Of a DNA stretch of 64,000 nt, positions 46,295 to 55,310 are shown one piece after another (positions within the stretch are counted from its first letter, which is position 1; every line of letters starts with the position of its first letter). The stretch is from the NCBI RefSeq assembly GCF_000802185.1, contig NZ_KN676113.1, positions 3,761,019 through 3,825,018 of the forward strand. The letters are read 5' to 3'. The position numbers and the translations under genes were made by a program. Below the pieces are notes generated by a model. It did not search any database and was not told where the DNA came from. It saw only the letters and a program-made list of their open reading frames with translations. The DNA comes from Belnapia sp. F-4-1. Lineage in GTDB: Bacteria > Pseudomonadota > Alphaproteobacteria > Acetobacterales > Acetobacteraceae.

Positions 46295-47260
46295 TCATTC
46301 GATCTGGAGGTTCATGCGGCGGAGGACGGGAGCCCAGCGCGCGGCCTCCTTCTGCATGAAGGCGGCGCAGTCCTCCGGCCCGCTGCCGATGACGAACTGG
46401 CCCTCGGCGAGCAGGCGGTCGCGGAAGCCCGGCTCCTTCAGCGCCTCGCCCGCGGCGGCAGCGAGGCGGGCAATGGCGGCGGCCGGGGTGCGCGCAGGCG
46501 CGACCAGGCCGAAATAGGTCTGCGCCACCGCCTCCGGCTGCGTCTCGGCGAAGGTCGGGATCTCGGGGAAGCCGGGCATCCGCCGGTCGCCGGTCCAGCC
46601 GATGATGCGGCCCTGGCCGTTGCGGTGCGTCCCGATGGCCGAGGCGCCGCCGACCACCAGCACGTCGAGCGTGCCGGCGAGGAAGTCGTTCAGTTGCTGC
46701 GCGTCGCCACGGTAGGTCACGTCCTGCATGCGGATGCCAAGCTGCTCGGCGACCAGCACGGCGGCGATGTTGTTGAAGGAGGAGGGGCCGTTGGTGCCGT
46801 AGTTCAACCGCCCCGGCTGCGCCTTCGCCAGCGCCACGAATTCCGGGATGGTCTTCGGCAGGCGGTTCTGCAGCACGAAGGCGAAGGGCAGGATGCTGAG
46901 CAGGGAAACGGGGGCGAAATCCTCCGGCCGATAGGGAAGGCTGCGCATCAGCAGAGGGTTGAGCGTCAGCGTGGTGCCGGAATTGACCAGGAGGGTGGCG
47001 CCGTCGGGCGTGGCGCGGGCGACGTATTCGGCGCCGACCGCGGTCGCGGCGCCGGGGCGGTTCTCGACCTGGACGGGCTGGCCGAGCAGGGGGGCCATGC
47101 GTTCGGCGAGCAGGCGGCCCATGAGGTCGGTCGAGCCGCCGGGCGGGAAGGGGACGACGAGCGTCACCGGCCGGCCTTGCGCCAGCGCGGGCGTGGCCAG
47201 ATGCGGCGCGGCGAGGGCGGCGGCGAGCAGGCTGCGGCGCGCAATCCTGGTGCTTGACAT
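46295..47260 (-). CDS. Bug-family (tripartite tricarboxylate type) solute receptor
   Basis: Periplasmic binding protein, 321 aa. Signal (RIARRSLLAAALAAPHLATP, with a Tat-like RRSLL), mature GRPVTLVVPFPPGGSTDLMG, ligand loop VQVENRPGAATAVGAEYVAR, YGTNGPSSFNNIAAVLVAEQ and a complete C-terminus. ATG 47260 has GGAGGAAACC immediately upstream on the minus strand; the frame is open further but without homology. No transporter membrane genes are near. It is followed by the in-frame relic of a related receptor. Confidence 0.9.
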   Translation of the reverse strand: MSSTRIARRSLLAAALAAPHLATPALAQGRPVTLVVPFPPGGSTDLMGRLLAERMAPLLGQPVQVENRPGAATAVGAEYVARATPDGATLLVNSGTTLTLNPLLMRSLPYRPEDFAPVSLLSILPFAFVLQNRLPKTIPEFVALAKAQPGRLNYGTNGPSSFNNIAAVLVAEQLGIRMQDVTYRGDAQQLNDFLAGTLDVLVVGGASAIGTHRNGQGRIIGWTGDRRMPGFPEIPTFAETQPEAVAQTYFGLVAPARTPAAAIARLAAAAGEALKEPGFRDRLLAEGQFVIGSGPEDCAAFMQKEAARWAPVLRRMNLQIE

Positions 47261-47388
47261 GGTTTCCTCCCAATCGTTGCGCACAGCCTTGCATGGCCTG
47301 GGTCCAGTGGGGAGGTGGCGCTCGAGGCGAACATGCACGGCCCTGTCGCTGTTTCGGACACCCGCGTCACCGACGCGCCGGGCCTCGT

Positions 47389-47412
47389 GGCGCCCGCGGC
47401 CCGGCGGGCGCC
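47389..47412 (-). terminator. Hairpin between a LysR gene and the Bug receptor gene
   Basis: Perfect 8-bp stem GGCGCCCG / CGGGCGCC with an 8-nt loop, about 80 bases beyond the LysR stop. No T-run. The rest of the 230-base gap (47261-47490) shows nothing recognisable. Confidence 0.3.
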
Positions 47413-47490
47413 GACCATGGCCAACGCCACGCAGCGAATGCCTGTCCCGATGCCAACAGCGCCACCGCACCGGTCCGATGCCAGGGCCTG

Positions 47491-48420
47491 CTACATCAGG
47501 CTTCCGGCGAAGCGCGCCGCCAGCTTCTGCTTTGCGAATGCATCGGTCACCCAGTCGACAAAGACGCGCGTCTTGCGGGGCACCAAGGTCCGCGACGCGT
47601 AGTAGAGCGAGATCGCCCCCGCATCGGCATACCAGCGCGGAACGAGGCGTATGAGCTGGCCGCTCTCGAGCGCAGGCAGCGCATCGGGCACGGCCAACAT
47701 CGCGACGCCAAGGCCGAGCAGCGCGGCCTCGCGCATCGCGACGGGATCGTTGACCACGACGCTTTCCGGCAGGAGCACGGGCATCTCCTGTCCTGCCGCG
47801 TCGCGCATGGTCCATCGCCGAATCCGCCCGGTCCGGGGCGCGCGCATCACCACCCCTTCCAGCAGCCGCAACCCTGCCGGGTCGGCAGGCCGCACCCGCC
47901 CCGCCAGGTAGCCGGGCGAGGCGACAGCGATGATGTGGGCCGGCGCCAGCGCGCGCGCGACCACGCCCGGGGACAGCTCGAACCCGCCGCCGATCGCGGC
48001 GTCGTACCCCTCGGCCACGAGATCGACCGGCCGGCTCTCGAAATGCCACTCGGGCCGGATGCGCGGGTGACGCGCGAGGAGGCCGGGCAGCAAGGGCAGG
48101 ATGTAGGTCAGGCCCAGCGACGGCGGCAGGCTGACCTTCAGCGTGCCTGCCGGCTCGCCACCGCCGGTGGCCACCTCCGCGATCGCGGCCTGGATGCCGT
48201 CCAGCCTGTCGGCGATCCCCAGGCGGAAAGCCTCGCCTGCCTCGGTCAGGGTCAGCCGCCGCGTCGAGCGGTGAAACAACCGCACACCCAGGTTCCGCTC
48301 CAGCATGGCGACGTTGCGGCTGACCGCGGCCGGGGTCAGCGACATGCGCCGCCCGGCCTCGGAAAAGCTGCCGTGCTCCGCGCTGCGGATGAAGGATTCC
48401 AGGTTGGCCAGGGTTTCCAC
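47491..48420 (-). CDS. LysR-type regulator divergent from an SDR gene
   Basis: About 309 aa: winged helix (ANLESFIRSAEHGSFSEAG, LTPAAVSRNVAMLERNLG, LFHRSTRRLTLTEAG) and a co-inducer domain. GTG 48420 gives the usual METLANLESF-like start; the frame begins at TTG 48456, which would add 12 residues with no family match. It is transcribed away from the SDR gene, and the roughly 110-base region between them should hold the shared control site. Effector unknown. Confidence 0.88.
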   Translation of the reverse strand: METLANLESFIRSAEHGSFSEAGRRMSLTPAAVSRNVAMLERNLGVRLFHRSTRRLTLTEAGEAFRLGIADRLDGIQAAIAEVATGGGEPAGTLKVSLPPSLGLTYILPLLPGLLARHPRIRPEWHFESRPVDLVAEGYDAAIGGGFELSPGVVARALAPAHIIAVASPGYLAGRVRPADPAGLRLLEGVVMRAPRTGRIRRWTMRDAAGQEMPVLLPESVVVNDPVAMREAALLGLGVAMLAVPDALPALESGQLIRLVPRWYADAGAISLYYASRTLVPRKTRVFVDWVTDAFAKQKLAARFAGSLM

Positions 48421-48528
48421 GTCTTTATCTTCAACGAAGGCTTGAAGGTCTGGCAAGCCGTTCCCGGCTAATCCTGGGTGAAGGAAGGCGCGATTTTCCT
48501 CCTATCGAAGCAGGACGGATCACCGGCC

Positions 48529-49287
48529 ATGACGCAAACCCTTCTCCCCCTCGCCGGCAAGGCGGCCCTCGTGACCGGCGGGGCGCGCGGCATCGGCGCG
48601 GCGGTCGTGCGCCGCCTGGCCCGGGATGGCGCCGACGTCGCCTTCAGCTACGCCGCCTCGCGCGAGCGGGCCGAGCAGGTGGTCGCCGAGGTCGATGCGC
48701 TCGGCCGACGCGCGGTCGCCATCCGGGCCGACCAGGCGAACCCCGCCGAGGTCGCGACGCTGGTCCGCGATGCCCATGCCGCCCTCGGCCGGCTCGACAT
48801 CCTCGTCAATTCCGCCGGCGTCTTCGTCACCGGCATGGTTGGCGACGCGGAGGCCGACATTGCCGCCTTCGACCGCCAGCTCGCAGTCAACGTGAAGGGC
48901 GTGGCCGCCGCGGTGCGCGCCGCGGTGCCGCTCATGGCCGACGGGGGCCGCATCGTTTCCATCGGCACGACCGGGGCGGTCCACGTTCCGTTCGCCGGAG
49001 CCGCCGACTACGTGGCCACGAAAGCGGCGGTCGCGGCCTATACCCGCGGCTGGTCGCGCGACCTCGGGCCACGCGGCATCACGGTCAACCTGGTTCAGCC
49101 GGGCGCCATCGACACCGAGATGAACCCGGCCGATGGCCCCTTCGCGGCGATGCTGAAGGGCCTCGCCGCGCTCGGCCGCTACGGCCGGCCCGAGGAGGTC
49201 GCCGCAGCGGTCGCGTTCCTGGCCAGCCCGGACGCCGGATACGTCACCGGCGCGACGCTGAACGTCGACGGCGGCCAGTCCGCCTGA
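48529..49287 (+). CDS. SDR-family NAD(P)-dependent oxidoreductase
   Basis: 252-aa classical short-chain dehydrogenase. Cofactor motif VTGGARGIGAAVVRRLARDG, NSAG, and the active-site YVATK with an upstream Ser; C-terminal YVTGATLNVDGGQSA. Closest in style to 3-oxoacyl-ACP reductase-like or sugar/alcohol dehydrogenases. ATG 48529 starts just before the fold; the GTG at 48478 would add 17 unrelated residues. First of a plus-strand group that includes a Rossmann reductase and hydrolases, so perhaps part of a detoxification set. Confidence 0.88.
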   Translation: MTQTLLPLAGKAALVTGGARGIGAAVVRRLARDGADVAFSYAASRERAEQVVAEVDALGRRAVAIRADQANPAEVATLVRDAHAALGRLDILVNSAGVFVTGMVGDAEADIAAFDRQLAVNVKGVAAAVRAAVPLMADGGRIVSIGTTGAVHVPFAGAADYVATKAAVAAYTRGWSRDLGPRGITVNLVQPGAIDTEMNPADGPFAAMLKGLAALGRYGRPEEVAAAVAFLASPDAGYVTGATLNVDGGQSA

Positions 49288-49321
49288 CCATCCCATCCAC
49301 CGGAACGGAGAACGCATCACC

Positions 49322-49924
49322 ATGCCCAGCATCGGCATCATCGGCGCCGGCAATATCGGGCGCGCCATCGCCACGGCGCTCGCCCGCCACGGCATCGCCG
49401 CGACGCTGTCGAACAGCCGCGGACCCGAGAGCCTGACGGACGTCGTCGCGGGCATCGGTCCAACCATCACGGCGGGCAGCCGCGAGGATGCGGCCTCCAG
49501 GGACATCGTCTTCGTGGCGGTGAACTGGTCGAAGCTGCCGGAGGCGCTGGCCGGGCTGCCCGGTTTCGGTGGGCGCATCGTCGTCGACGCCAACAACCCC
49601 ATCGAGGCGCCGCTGTTCCGGCCCGCCGAGCTGGGCGGCCGCGCGTCCTCCGAGATCGTCGCGCAGCTCGTGCCCGGCGCCCGGCTGGTGAAGGCGTTCA
49701 ACCACCTCCAGCCGGAACTCGTCGCTGGCGATCCCGCGGCCGAGGGCGGGCGGCGCGTGCTGTTCCTGTCGGGCGACGACGCCGACGCGAAGGCGGAGGT
49801 CGGCGCTCTGATCGAACGGCTCGGCTTCTTCGGGATCGATCTCGGGCCGCTCGCCCTGGGTGCCCGGCTCGTCCAGTTCCCGGGCGGGCCGCTGCCGGCC
49901 CTCAACCTGGTCCGGTTCGGCTGA
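49322..49924 (+). CDS. NADPH-binding reductase of the F420-oxidoreductase-like family
   Basis: 200-aa Rossmann protein: GIIGAGNIGRAIATALARHG at the N-terminus, then SNSRGPES, which indicates NADP preference; VVDANNPIEAPLF and a final region that packs against the fold. Members are annotated as NADPH-dependent F420 reductase-like or NAD(P)-binding proteins. F420 use is unlikely in this organism, so the partner substrate is unknown. It lies 34 nt after the SDR gene and 39 nt before a LysR gene, on the same strand. Confidence 0.82.
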   Translation: MPSIGIIGAGNIGRAIATALARHGIAATLSNSRGPESLTDVVAGIGPTITAGSREDAASRDIVFVAVNWSKLPEALAGLPGFGGRIVVDANNPIEAPLFRPAELGGRASSEIVAQLVPGARLVKAFNHLQPELVAGDPAAEGGRRVLFLSGDDADAKAEVGALIERLGFFGIDLGPLALGARLVQFPGGPLPALNLVRFG

Positions 49925-49963
49925 GAAGGGTCTCATTGCCATCGGAGAGCGAAAGGAAAGCCC

Positions 49964-50866
49964 GTGTTCGACCTGGATGACCTGCGGACCTTCGTGGAGG
50001 TGGCCGACGCCGGTGGCGTGTCGCCCGCGGCCGCGCGCCTCGGCATCGCGAAGTCCATCGTGAGCCGCAGGTTGCTCAGGCTCGAGCAGCAGCTGGGCAG
50101 CCAGTTGCTCGCGCGCACCACGCGCGGCTCTTCGGTCACCGAGGCCGGCGCCATCCTCCGCGAGCATGCGGCGCGAGCCTGCGCGGAGATGGACCTGGCG
50201 CAGGATCTCCTTCGCTCGGACGGCGCGATACGGGGCAGGCTCCGCCTTGCCTTGCCCACGACCTTCGGCTCGACGCATGTTGCGCCGGTCCTGGTCGGAC
50301 TGGCGAGGCGGCATCCGCTGCTGCATGTCCACGCCACCTACAGCGACAGCTTCGTCGACCTTGTCGGCGAGGGCTTCGATGCCGCGGTCCGCGTCGGGTA
50401 CCTGCAGGACTCCAGCCTCGTGACCCGCCAGATCGCCCCGATCGACGGCAAGCTGGTCGCCAGCCCGGACTACATCGAGCGTCACGGCGCTCCGCGGAGA
50501 CTGGCGGACCTCGCATGCCACGAGGCGCTCATGCAGGGCTCCGAGACGTGGCGGCTGCTCGACGGCGGGCGCGTCGTCACGGTCCACCCACGGGGCCGGT
50601 TCAAGGCGGACAGCGCATCGGCGCTGGTGGCAGCGGCCTGTGCCGGGCTTGGCCTCGCCTACCTGCCGGACTTCATCACCGAACCCTTCGTGACGTCGGG
50701 CGCCCTGGTTCCCGTGCTGACGCAACATCCCGTCCCGCAGGCTGGCCTCTACGTGGTCAGGCCACCGGGGGCCTATCCATCCCGCAAGGTCCAGGCGCTG
50801 ATCGACGCGATGGTGACGGCATTCGGTGGTGCCCGGCCCGCGATCATGGCCGATGCCGCCGCGTGA
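49964..50866 (+). CDS. LysR-type transcriptional regulator
   Basis: 300 aa from GTG 49964 (AAAGGAAAG site upstream). Winged helix DLDDLRTFVEVADAGGVSPA and LGIAKSIVSRRLLRLEQQLG, then the effector-binding region. Resembles the DsdC/GcvA-like broad LysR type. It sits inside a same-strand row of enzyme genes rather than divergent from a target, so its regulon is not obvious; the SDR/reductase pair upstream or the hydrolase trio downstream are candidates. Confidence 0.88.
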   Translation: MFDLDDLRTFVEVADAGGVSPAAARLGIAKSIVSRRLLRLEQQLGSQLLARTTRGSSVTEAGAILREHAARACAEMDLAQDLLRSDGAIRGRLRLALPTTFGSTHVAPVLVGLARRHPLLHVHATYSDSFVDLVGEGFDAAVRVGYLQDSSLVTRQIAPIDGKLVASPDYIERHGAPRRLADLACHEALMQGSETWRLLDGGRVVTVHPRGRFKADSASALVAAACAGLGLAYLPDFITEPFVTSGALVPVLTQHPVPQAGLYVVRPPGAYPSRKVQALIDAMVTAFGGARPAIMADAAA

Positions 50867-51023
50867 TCGCGCCGGGGCTGCCCGGCGGCCTGATGGCGTT
50901 CCCCGTTGTGCGACACAGTTCGCCGGATGACGCGGCTATCGTCCCGCCGGATTGGATGACCCCATGGGGCGCATGGAGGAACCGCGACGCGGCTTGCTTC
51001 GGATGGATGCATGGAGTGGCAGG

Positions 51024-51644
51024 ATGACGGGACAAGGCGTGTTCAGGTACGAGGAAACGGCCCTGGTGGTGATCGACTACCAGCAGGAGATGTTCGACCA
51101 GATCCGCTCCGAGACGCCGGCGGGTCTCGTCGACCTGAACATCCGCTTCCTCATCAGGACGGCCAAGGCCTTCGGCATGCCGATCGTGCTGTCCACGGTG
51201 GGTGTCGAGCTGGGCGTGAACGGGCCGACGCGATCCTCCATCCTCGCGGAACTGCCTGGGGCACGGGAGATCGACCGCTCCTCCATGAATGCCTGGGAGG
51301 ATGCGGCCTTCCGCAACGCCGTGCGCGCAACCGGGCGCAAGCGGCTGCTCGTCGGCGCGCTGTTCACGGAAATCTGCCTCGCCTTTCCGGTCGTGGAGAT
51401 GCTGCGGGACGGCTACGACGTGGCCTTTCCGGTGGACGCCGTCGGGGGCCTGTCGCAAGTCGCGCATGCGACGGCGATCCAGCGCTTGGTGCAGGCCGGC
51501 GCCGTGCCCACCACCGCGCTCGCCTTCGGCACCGAGCTGTTCCGGGACTGGAAGTCGCCCGTCGCCGGCAAGGCCCGTGAGCTGGTGAAGGGCTACCTGA
51601 CAGAGGTGGCGCAGGCGACGAGCCCTCATGTCGAAGGTGCCTGA
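51024..51644 (+). CDS. Isochorismatase-family cysteine hydrolase
   Basis: 206-aa alpha/beta hydrolase of the isochorismatase-like (YcaC-type) group. Catalytic Asp in ALVVIDYQQEMFDQ, candidate Lys in GRKRLLVGALF, nucleophile Cys in FTEICLAFPVVEML, and the characteristic ATAIQRLVQAGAVP end. Substrate unknown. ATG 51024 has GGAG 7 nt before it; ATG 50952 lies upstream without a site. It heads a probable operon with a SnoaL-like protein and an alpha/beta hydrolase. Confidence 0.85.
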   Translation: MTGQGVFRYEETALVVIDYQQEMFDQIRSETPAGLVDLNIRFLIRTAKAFGMPIVLSTVGVELGVNGPTRSSILAELPGAREIDRSSMNAWEDAAFRNAVRATGRKRLLVGALFTEICLAFPVVEMLRDGYDVAFPVDAVGGLSQVAHATAIQRLVQAGAVPTTALAFGTELFRDWKSPVAGKARELVKGYLTEVAQATSPHVEGA

Positions 51645-51668
51645 ACGCGGCCGCAGGGGAGGACCTCG

Positions 51669-52046
51669 ATGCCCAGCAGCATAGCGACGCTTCTGACGCG
51701 CAATCTCCATGACGTCTTCGGCGAGGATGACGCCGGACGCCGCCGGACCGCCATCGATGAACTCTTCACCGAGGACGCGGTGTTCTACGAGCCCGAGGGC
51801 ATCCATCGCGGGCGCGACGCGATCGACAGGATCGCGGGGGTGATCCGGGATGCCCAGCCCGGCCTCCGCTATTCGCCCCTTCGTCGGCCCGAGGAGATGC
51901 ACGGCGCGGCCGGGCGCATCCAGTGGGTAGCCGGCCGGCCGGGCGAGGCCCCGGCCCATGCGGGAACCGATGTCATCCTCGTTCGCGACGGCCGGATCGC
52001 GGCGATCTACCTCTTCTTCGATCCCGTTCCCGCCCGAGCCGACTGA
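51669..52046 (+). CDS. SnoaL-like / NTF2-fold protein
   Basis: 125-aa cone-fold protein: RTAIDELFTEDAVFYEPEGI and GRDAIDRIAGVIRD, with the final strand AGTDVILVRDGRIAAIYLFF. Such proteins act as small isomerases/hydrolases or ligand binders; no catalytic residue can be assigned. Lies 24 nt after the cysteine hydrolase gene and 49 nt before the alpha/beta hydrolase gene. Confidence 0.78.
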   Translation: MPSSIATLLTRNLHDVFGEDDAGRRRTAIDELFTEDAVFYEPEGIHRGRDAIDRIAGVIRDAQPGLRYSPLRRPEEMHGAAGRIQWVAGRPGEAPAHAGTDVILVRDGRIAAIYLFFDPVPARAD

Positions 52047-52095
52047 AGCATCCCGGGCGCGTGCCCGCCATGCCTCCAGCAAGGAATCACTCCCC

Positions 52096-52923
52096 ATGAG
52101 TTTTGTCACCGCGACCGACGGCGCGCGCATCTTCTGCAAGGACTGGGGGCCGAAGGGCGCCCAGCCGGTCGTCTTCTCGCATGGCTGGCCGCTGTGCTCG
52201 GATGCCTGGGACGGGCAGATGCTGTTCATGCTCCAGGAGGGCTTTCGCGTCGTGGCGCATGACCGGCGCGGCCATGGCCGTTCCGACCAGACGGGCCACG
52301 GCAACGACATGGATACCTACGCCGACGACCTTTCGGCCGTGATGGAAGCGCTCGACCTGCGCGGCGCGATGATGGTCGGGCACTCCACCGGCGGCGGCGA
52401 GGTGGTCCGCTACATCGGCCGGCACGGCACCGGCCGCGTCGCCAAGGTCGTGCTGCTCAGCGCGGTGCCGCCGATCATGGTGTCCACGCCGCAATGGCCG
52501 GGCGGGCTCGACATCTCGGTGTTCGACGGCATCCGCAAGGGCGTCTCCGACAATCGCTCGGATTTCTACCTCGACCTCGCGCTGCCCTTCTTCGGCATGA
52601 ACCGCGAGGGCGTCGCGGTGAACGAGGGGCTGCGGCACACCTTCTGGAACCAGGGCATGATGGGCTCGATCCTCGGCCACCACGCCTGCATCCGCGAGTT
52701 CTCGGAGGTGGACTACACCGCCGACCTCAAGAAGATCGACGTGCCCACGCTGGTGATCCATGGCGACGACGACCAGATCGTGCCGGTTGCCCATGCGGGC
52801 GCGCTGACCGCGACCGTGGTGCGCGGCGCGACGCTGACGATCTACGAGGGCGCGCCGCATGGCCTCGCTTCCACGCACCAGGACCGGCTGAACGGGGACC
52901 TGCTGGCTTTCGCCCGGAATTGA
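52096..52923 (+). CDS. Alpha/beta hydrolase (non-heme chloroperoxidase-like)
   Basis: 275-aa cofactor-free haloperoxidase/esterase type. Oxyanion motif SHGWPLCSDAWDGQ, nucleophile in MVGHSTGGGEVVRY, catalytic Asp region VIHGDDDQIVPV and His in GAPHGLASTHQDRL. Very close in style to the CpoF/CpoT group. ATG 52096 has AAGGAA 9 nt upstream. Last gene of the hydrolase trio; role likely breakdown or detoxification of small esters or peracids. Confidence 0.9.
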   Translation: MSFVTATDGARIFCKDWGPKGAQPVVFSHGWPLCSDAWDGQMLFMLQEGFRVVAHDRRGHGRSDQTGHGNDMDTYADDLSAVMEALDLRGAMMVGHSTGGGEVVRYIGRHGTGRVAKVVLLSAVPPIMVSTPQWPGGLDISVFDGIRKGVSDNRSDFYLDLALPFFGMNREGVAVNEGLRHTFWNQGMMGSILGHHACIREFSEVDYTADLKKIDVPTLVIHGDDDQIVPVAHAGALTATVVRGATLTIYEGAPHGLASTHQDRLNGDLLAFARN

Positions 52924-53080
52924 GGCCGGCCGGACGATCTTGGCCCGGAGTGCCGCCCGGGCAAGGATCGCCAGCGCGCCGGCTTCCGCCCCGACATGGC
53001 CCCTGTCGGCGCATACCGGGCATGATGGCACCTGTGGCCGTTGCCCGTCATGTCACGTCCATCGAGCTTCGGAGGGCATC

Positions 53081-53530
53081 TTGAACGCCATCTTTTCTCG
53101 CCTACGCGCGCGGCGTACCTGCCTGGCCGGGTTGCTCCTGCTGCTGGGCAGCGCCGGGAGCGCCCTGCCGCACGGGGACCACGAGCACCATCGGACCGCC
53201 GGGACGGCTGCGGAGCGAACACCGCAGCGAGATTTCCTGGCCGAGAACGACGTCGCCATGACGCGGATGATGCAAGCCATGGCCGTCCCGCCCAGCGGCG
53301 ACATCGACCGCGACTTCGTGGCGATGATGACAGCGCACCACCAGGGCGCCATCGACATGGCCACCGCACTGCTGCGGCATGGCGGCAACGAGCAGCTTCG
53401 CCGCTTGGCGCAGGAGATCGTCATCACCCAGCAGGCGGAGATCGCGGCCATGCAGCTGGCCATCGGCACGCCCCTGCCGCGATCGGTGCCCCCCTCGGTT
53501 TCGGCATCAACCGCGTCCTCGGCTCGTTAG
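53081..53530 (+). CDS. Exported DUF305 protein
   Basis: 149-aa periplasmic helical protein: signal (RRTCLAGLLLLLGSAGSALP), a His-rich GDHEHH linker, then the DUF305 core FVAMMTAHHQGAIDMATALL and QQAEIAAMQ. DUF305 proteins are ferritin-like and often lie beside copper genes; the His and Met residues suggest metal binding. Start TTG 53081 with GGAGGG at 53071-53076. The beta-propeller gene follows 117 bases later, after a long hairpin. Confidence 0.85.
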   Translation: MNAIFSRLRARRTCLAGLLLLLGSAGSALPHGDHEHHRTAGTAAERTPQRDFLAENDVAMTRMMQAMAVPPSGDIDRDFVAMMTAHHQGAIDMATALLRHGGNEQLRRLAQEIVITQQAEIAAMQLAIGTPLPRSVPPSVSASTASSAR

Positions 53531-53584
53531 GGCGGTGTCCGTTCGCACTGGCTCACGGAGCCCGCTCTAGCCTGTTGTTTGATC

Positions 53585-53631
53585 GAGCAAATTCCTCCGA
53601 TCAGGTGATTCCACCTGATCGGAGCTTGCTC
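53585..53631. repeat. Long palindromic element between DUF305 and beta-propeller genes
   Basis: Inner perfect 13-bp arms CTCCGATCAGGTG / CACCTGATCGGAG around an ATTC loop, extended by outer arms GAGCAA / TTGCTC after a small bulge. It is less G+C-rich than its surroundings and looks like a dispersed palindromic repeat or transcription terminator. It lies 17 nt before the next gene's start. Confidence 0.65.
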
Positions 53632-53647
53632 CAGGGAAAGCCCGACC

Positions 53648-55093
53648 ATGAAAAACCTCCTGCTGGCCTCCGTCTGCCTCGGTGGCGGCCTCCTCATGGC
53701 CGCGGCCCGGGCTGGCCAGGCTCCGGACCCTGCGGCATCGCGTGACGTGCCGGTGTCCTCGCGCGACCGCGTTTACGCGGCGGAGCAATTCTCCAACACG
53801 GTGTCGGTGACCGATCCAGCCACCAACACCCTGCTCGGCGTCATCCGGCTGGGCGACCCGCAGCCCGGCAATCTCAGCCCGCTCTACCGCGGGCAGGTGC
53901 TGGTGCATGGCATGGGCTTCTCGCCGGATCGCCGAACGCTGGCGGTGGTCTCCATCGGCAGCAACTCCGTCACCTTCATCGACACCTCCACCAACGCCGT
54001 GAAGCACACGACCTATGTCGGCCGGTCGCCGCACGAGGCCTTCTTCACGCCCGACGGCCGGGAAGTCTGGGTCACGGTGCGCGGCGAGGACTACGTGTCG
54101 GTCATCGACGCCGCCACTTTCGCCGAGAAGGGGCGCATCACCGTGCCTGCCGGGCCTGGCATGACGATCTTCTCGCCGGATGGCGAGTACGGCTATGTGT
54201 GCTCCTCCTTCAATCCGGAAACTGTGGTGATCTCCACCGCCCGCCACGAGATCGTCGGCCGGGTGAAGCAGGACAGTCCCTTCTGCCCCAACATCGCGGC
54301 AACCCCGGACGGCAGGCAGGTCTGGCTGACGCTGAAGGATGTGGGCCGCACCATGGTGTTCGACGCCCGGCCGCCGTTCGGCGTCATCAGGAGCTTCGAG
54401 ACAGGACCCATCACCAACCACGTCAACTTCGCCGCCACGCCCAGAAGCACCTTCGCCTATGTCACGGTAGGGGGGCTGAACCTGGTGCGGGTGCTGCGGA
54501 CCGACGATTTCTCGGAGGTGGCGACCATCCCGGTGGGCAAGCTGCCGCATGGGGTGTGGCCGTCCGGCGACGGCACCCGCGTCTATGTCGGGCTGGAGAA
54601 CACCGATGCCCTCGCGGTCATCGAGACCGCCAGCAACACCGTGGTGGCGGAGGTTCCGATAGGGCAGGCGCCACAGGCGTTGGCTTATGTCAGCAACGCC
54701 GTGCCGGAGGGCGACGGCCGGCAGGGATTGCAGCCGCTGGGCTTGGCGGCCAACACCACCCAGCTGAGCCTTGGCTCGCCCGGAAAGCAGGATGCGCTGA
54801 CCAGCGTGTCCCTGTTCGACCAGGGGCTGACGCAGGTGTTGCAGGCCTCCGTCACCGGGTTGCAGCCGGGCAAGCCCTACATGCTTGCCTTCGCCGCGAT
54901 GCCGGACGGCAGCGGCGCATTGCAGCCGCTGGCCGCCTTTACAGCCAACCCTGCGGGAGCAGCCATCGTCGACGCGGTAGGACCCATCCGGCAGGTCGTG
55001 CAGGGCGATGCCGGAGCGGCGCGCCGCTATCTCGTGATCGCAACTAGCGAGGCTGGCCGATCCGGCGTAGTGCAACAGGTGCAGCGACCGTGA
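53648..55093 (+). CDS. Exported YVTN/YncE-type beta-propeller protein
   Basis: 481-aa secreted protein: signal MKNLLLASVCLGGGLLMAAA, then a seven-bladed propeller to about residue 360 with repeated motifs (VYAAEQFSNTVSVTDPATNT, GRSPHEAFFTPDGREVWVTV, LPHGVWPSGDGTRVYVGLEN). A separate C-terminal beta domain follows (about 370-481). It may bind surface or metal ligands; no enzyme motif was seen. Often found next to DUF305 genes, as here. Ribosome site AGGGAAAG precedes ATG 53648. Confidence 0.85.
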   Translation: MKNLLLASVCLGGGLLMAAARAGQAPDPAASRDVPVSSRDRVYAAEQFSNTVSVTDPATNTLLGVIRLGDPQPGNLSPLYRGQVLVHGMGFSPDRRTLAVVSIGSNSVTFIDTSTNAVKHTTYVGRSPHEAFFTPDGREVWVTVRGEDYVSVIDAATFAEKGRITVPAGPGMTIFSPDGEYGYVCSSFNPETVVISTARHEIVGRVKQDSPFCPNIAATPDGRQVWLTLKDVGRTMVFDARPPFGVIRSFETGPITNHVNFAATPRSTFAYVTVGGLNLVRVLRTDDFSEVATIPVGKLPHGVWPSGDGTRVYVGLENTDALAVIETASNTVVAEVPIGQAPQALAYVSNAVPEGDGRQGLQPLGLAANTTQLSLGSPGKQDALTSVSLFDQGLTQVLQASVTGLQPGKPYMLAFAAMPDGSGALQPLAAFTANPAGAAIVDAVGPIRQVVQGDAGAARRYLVIATSEAGRSGVVQQVQRP

Positions 55094-55310
55094 TGTGCCA
55101 TGCCTGCTCCTCCATCCGGGCCGGTGGCCCGGGCACGAGGGGTGGGCCACGGTTGCGAGAGCCGGCACGAAGCATCTCGTCCGGCGGTGGCTTGGCCGGA
55201 GCCTTCATGAACCACCGGCCAATTGCGCGGCTTGCTCCTGCTCCAGTGGACGCTCCCCCGCAGGGCTCGTAACCTTCCAGGAGCCAAGCAATTTGGCAGG
55301 GGAGGAAAGA

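Noticed and set aside
55094-55310. Short frame beginning at 55090 before the exported SnoaL-like gene
   Set aside because: It overlaps the end of the beta-propeller gene, has no ribosome site and no protein-like composition.
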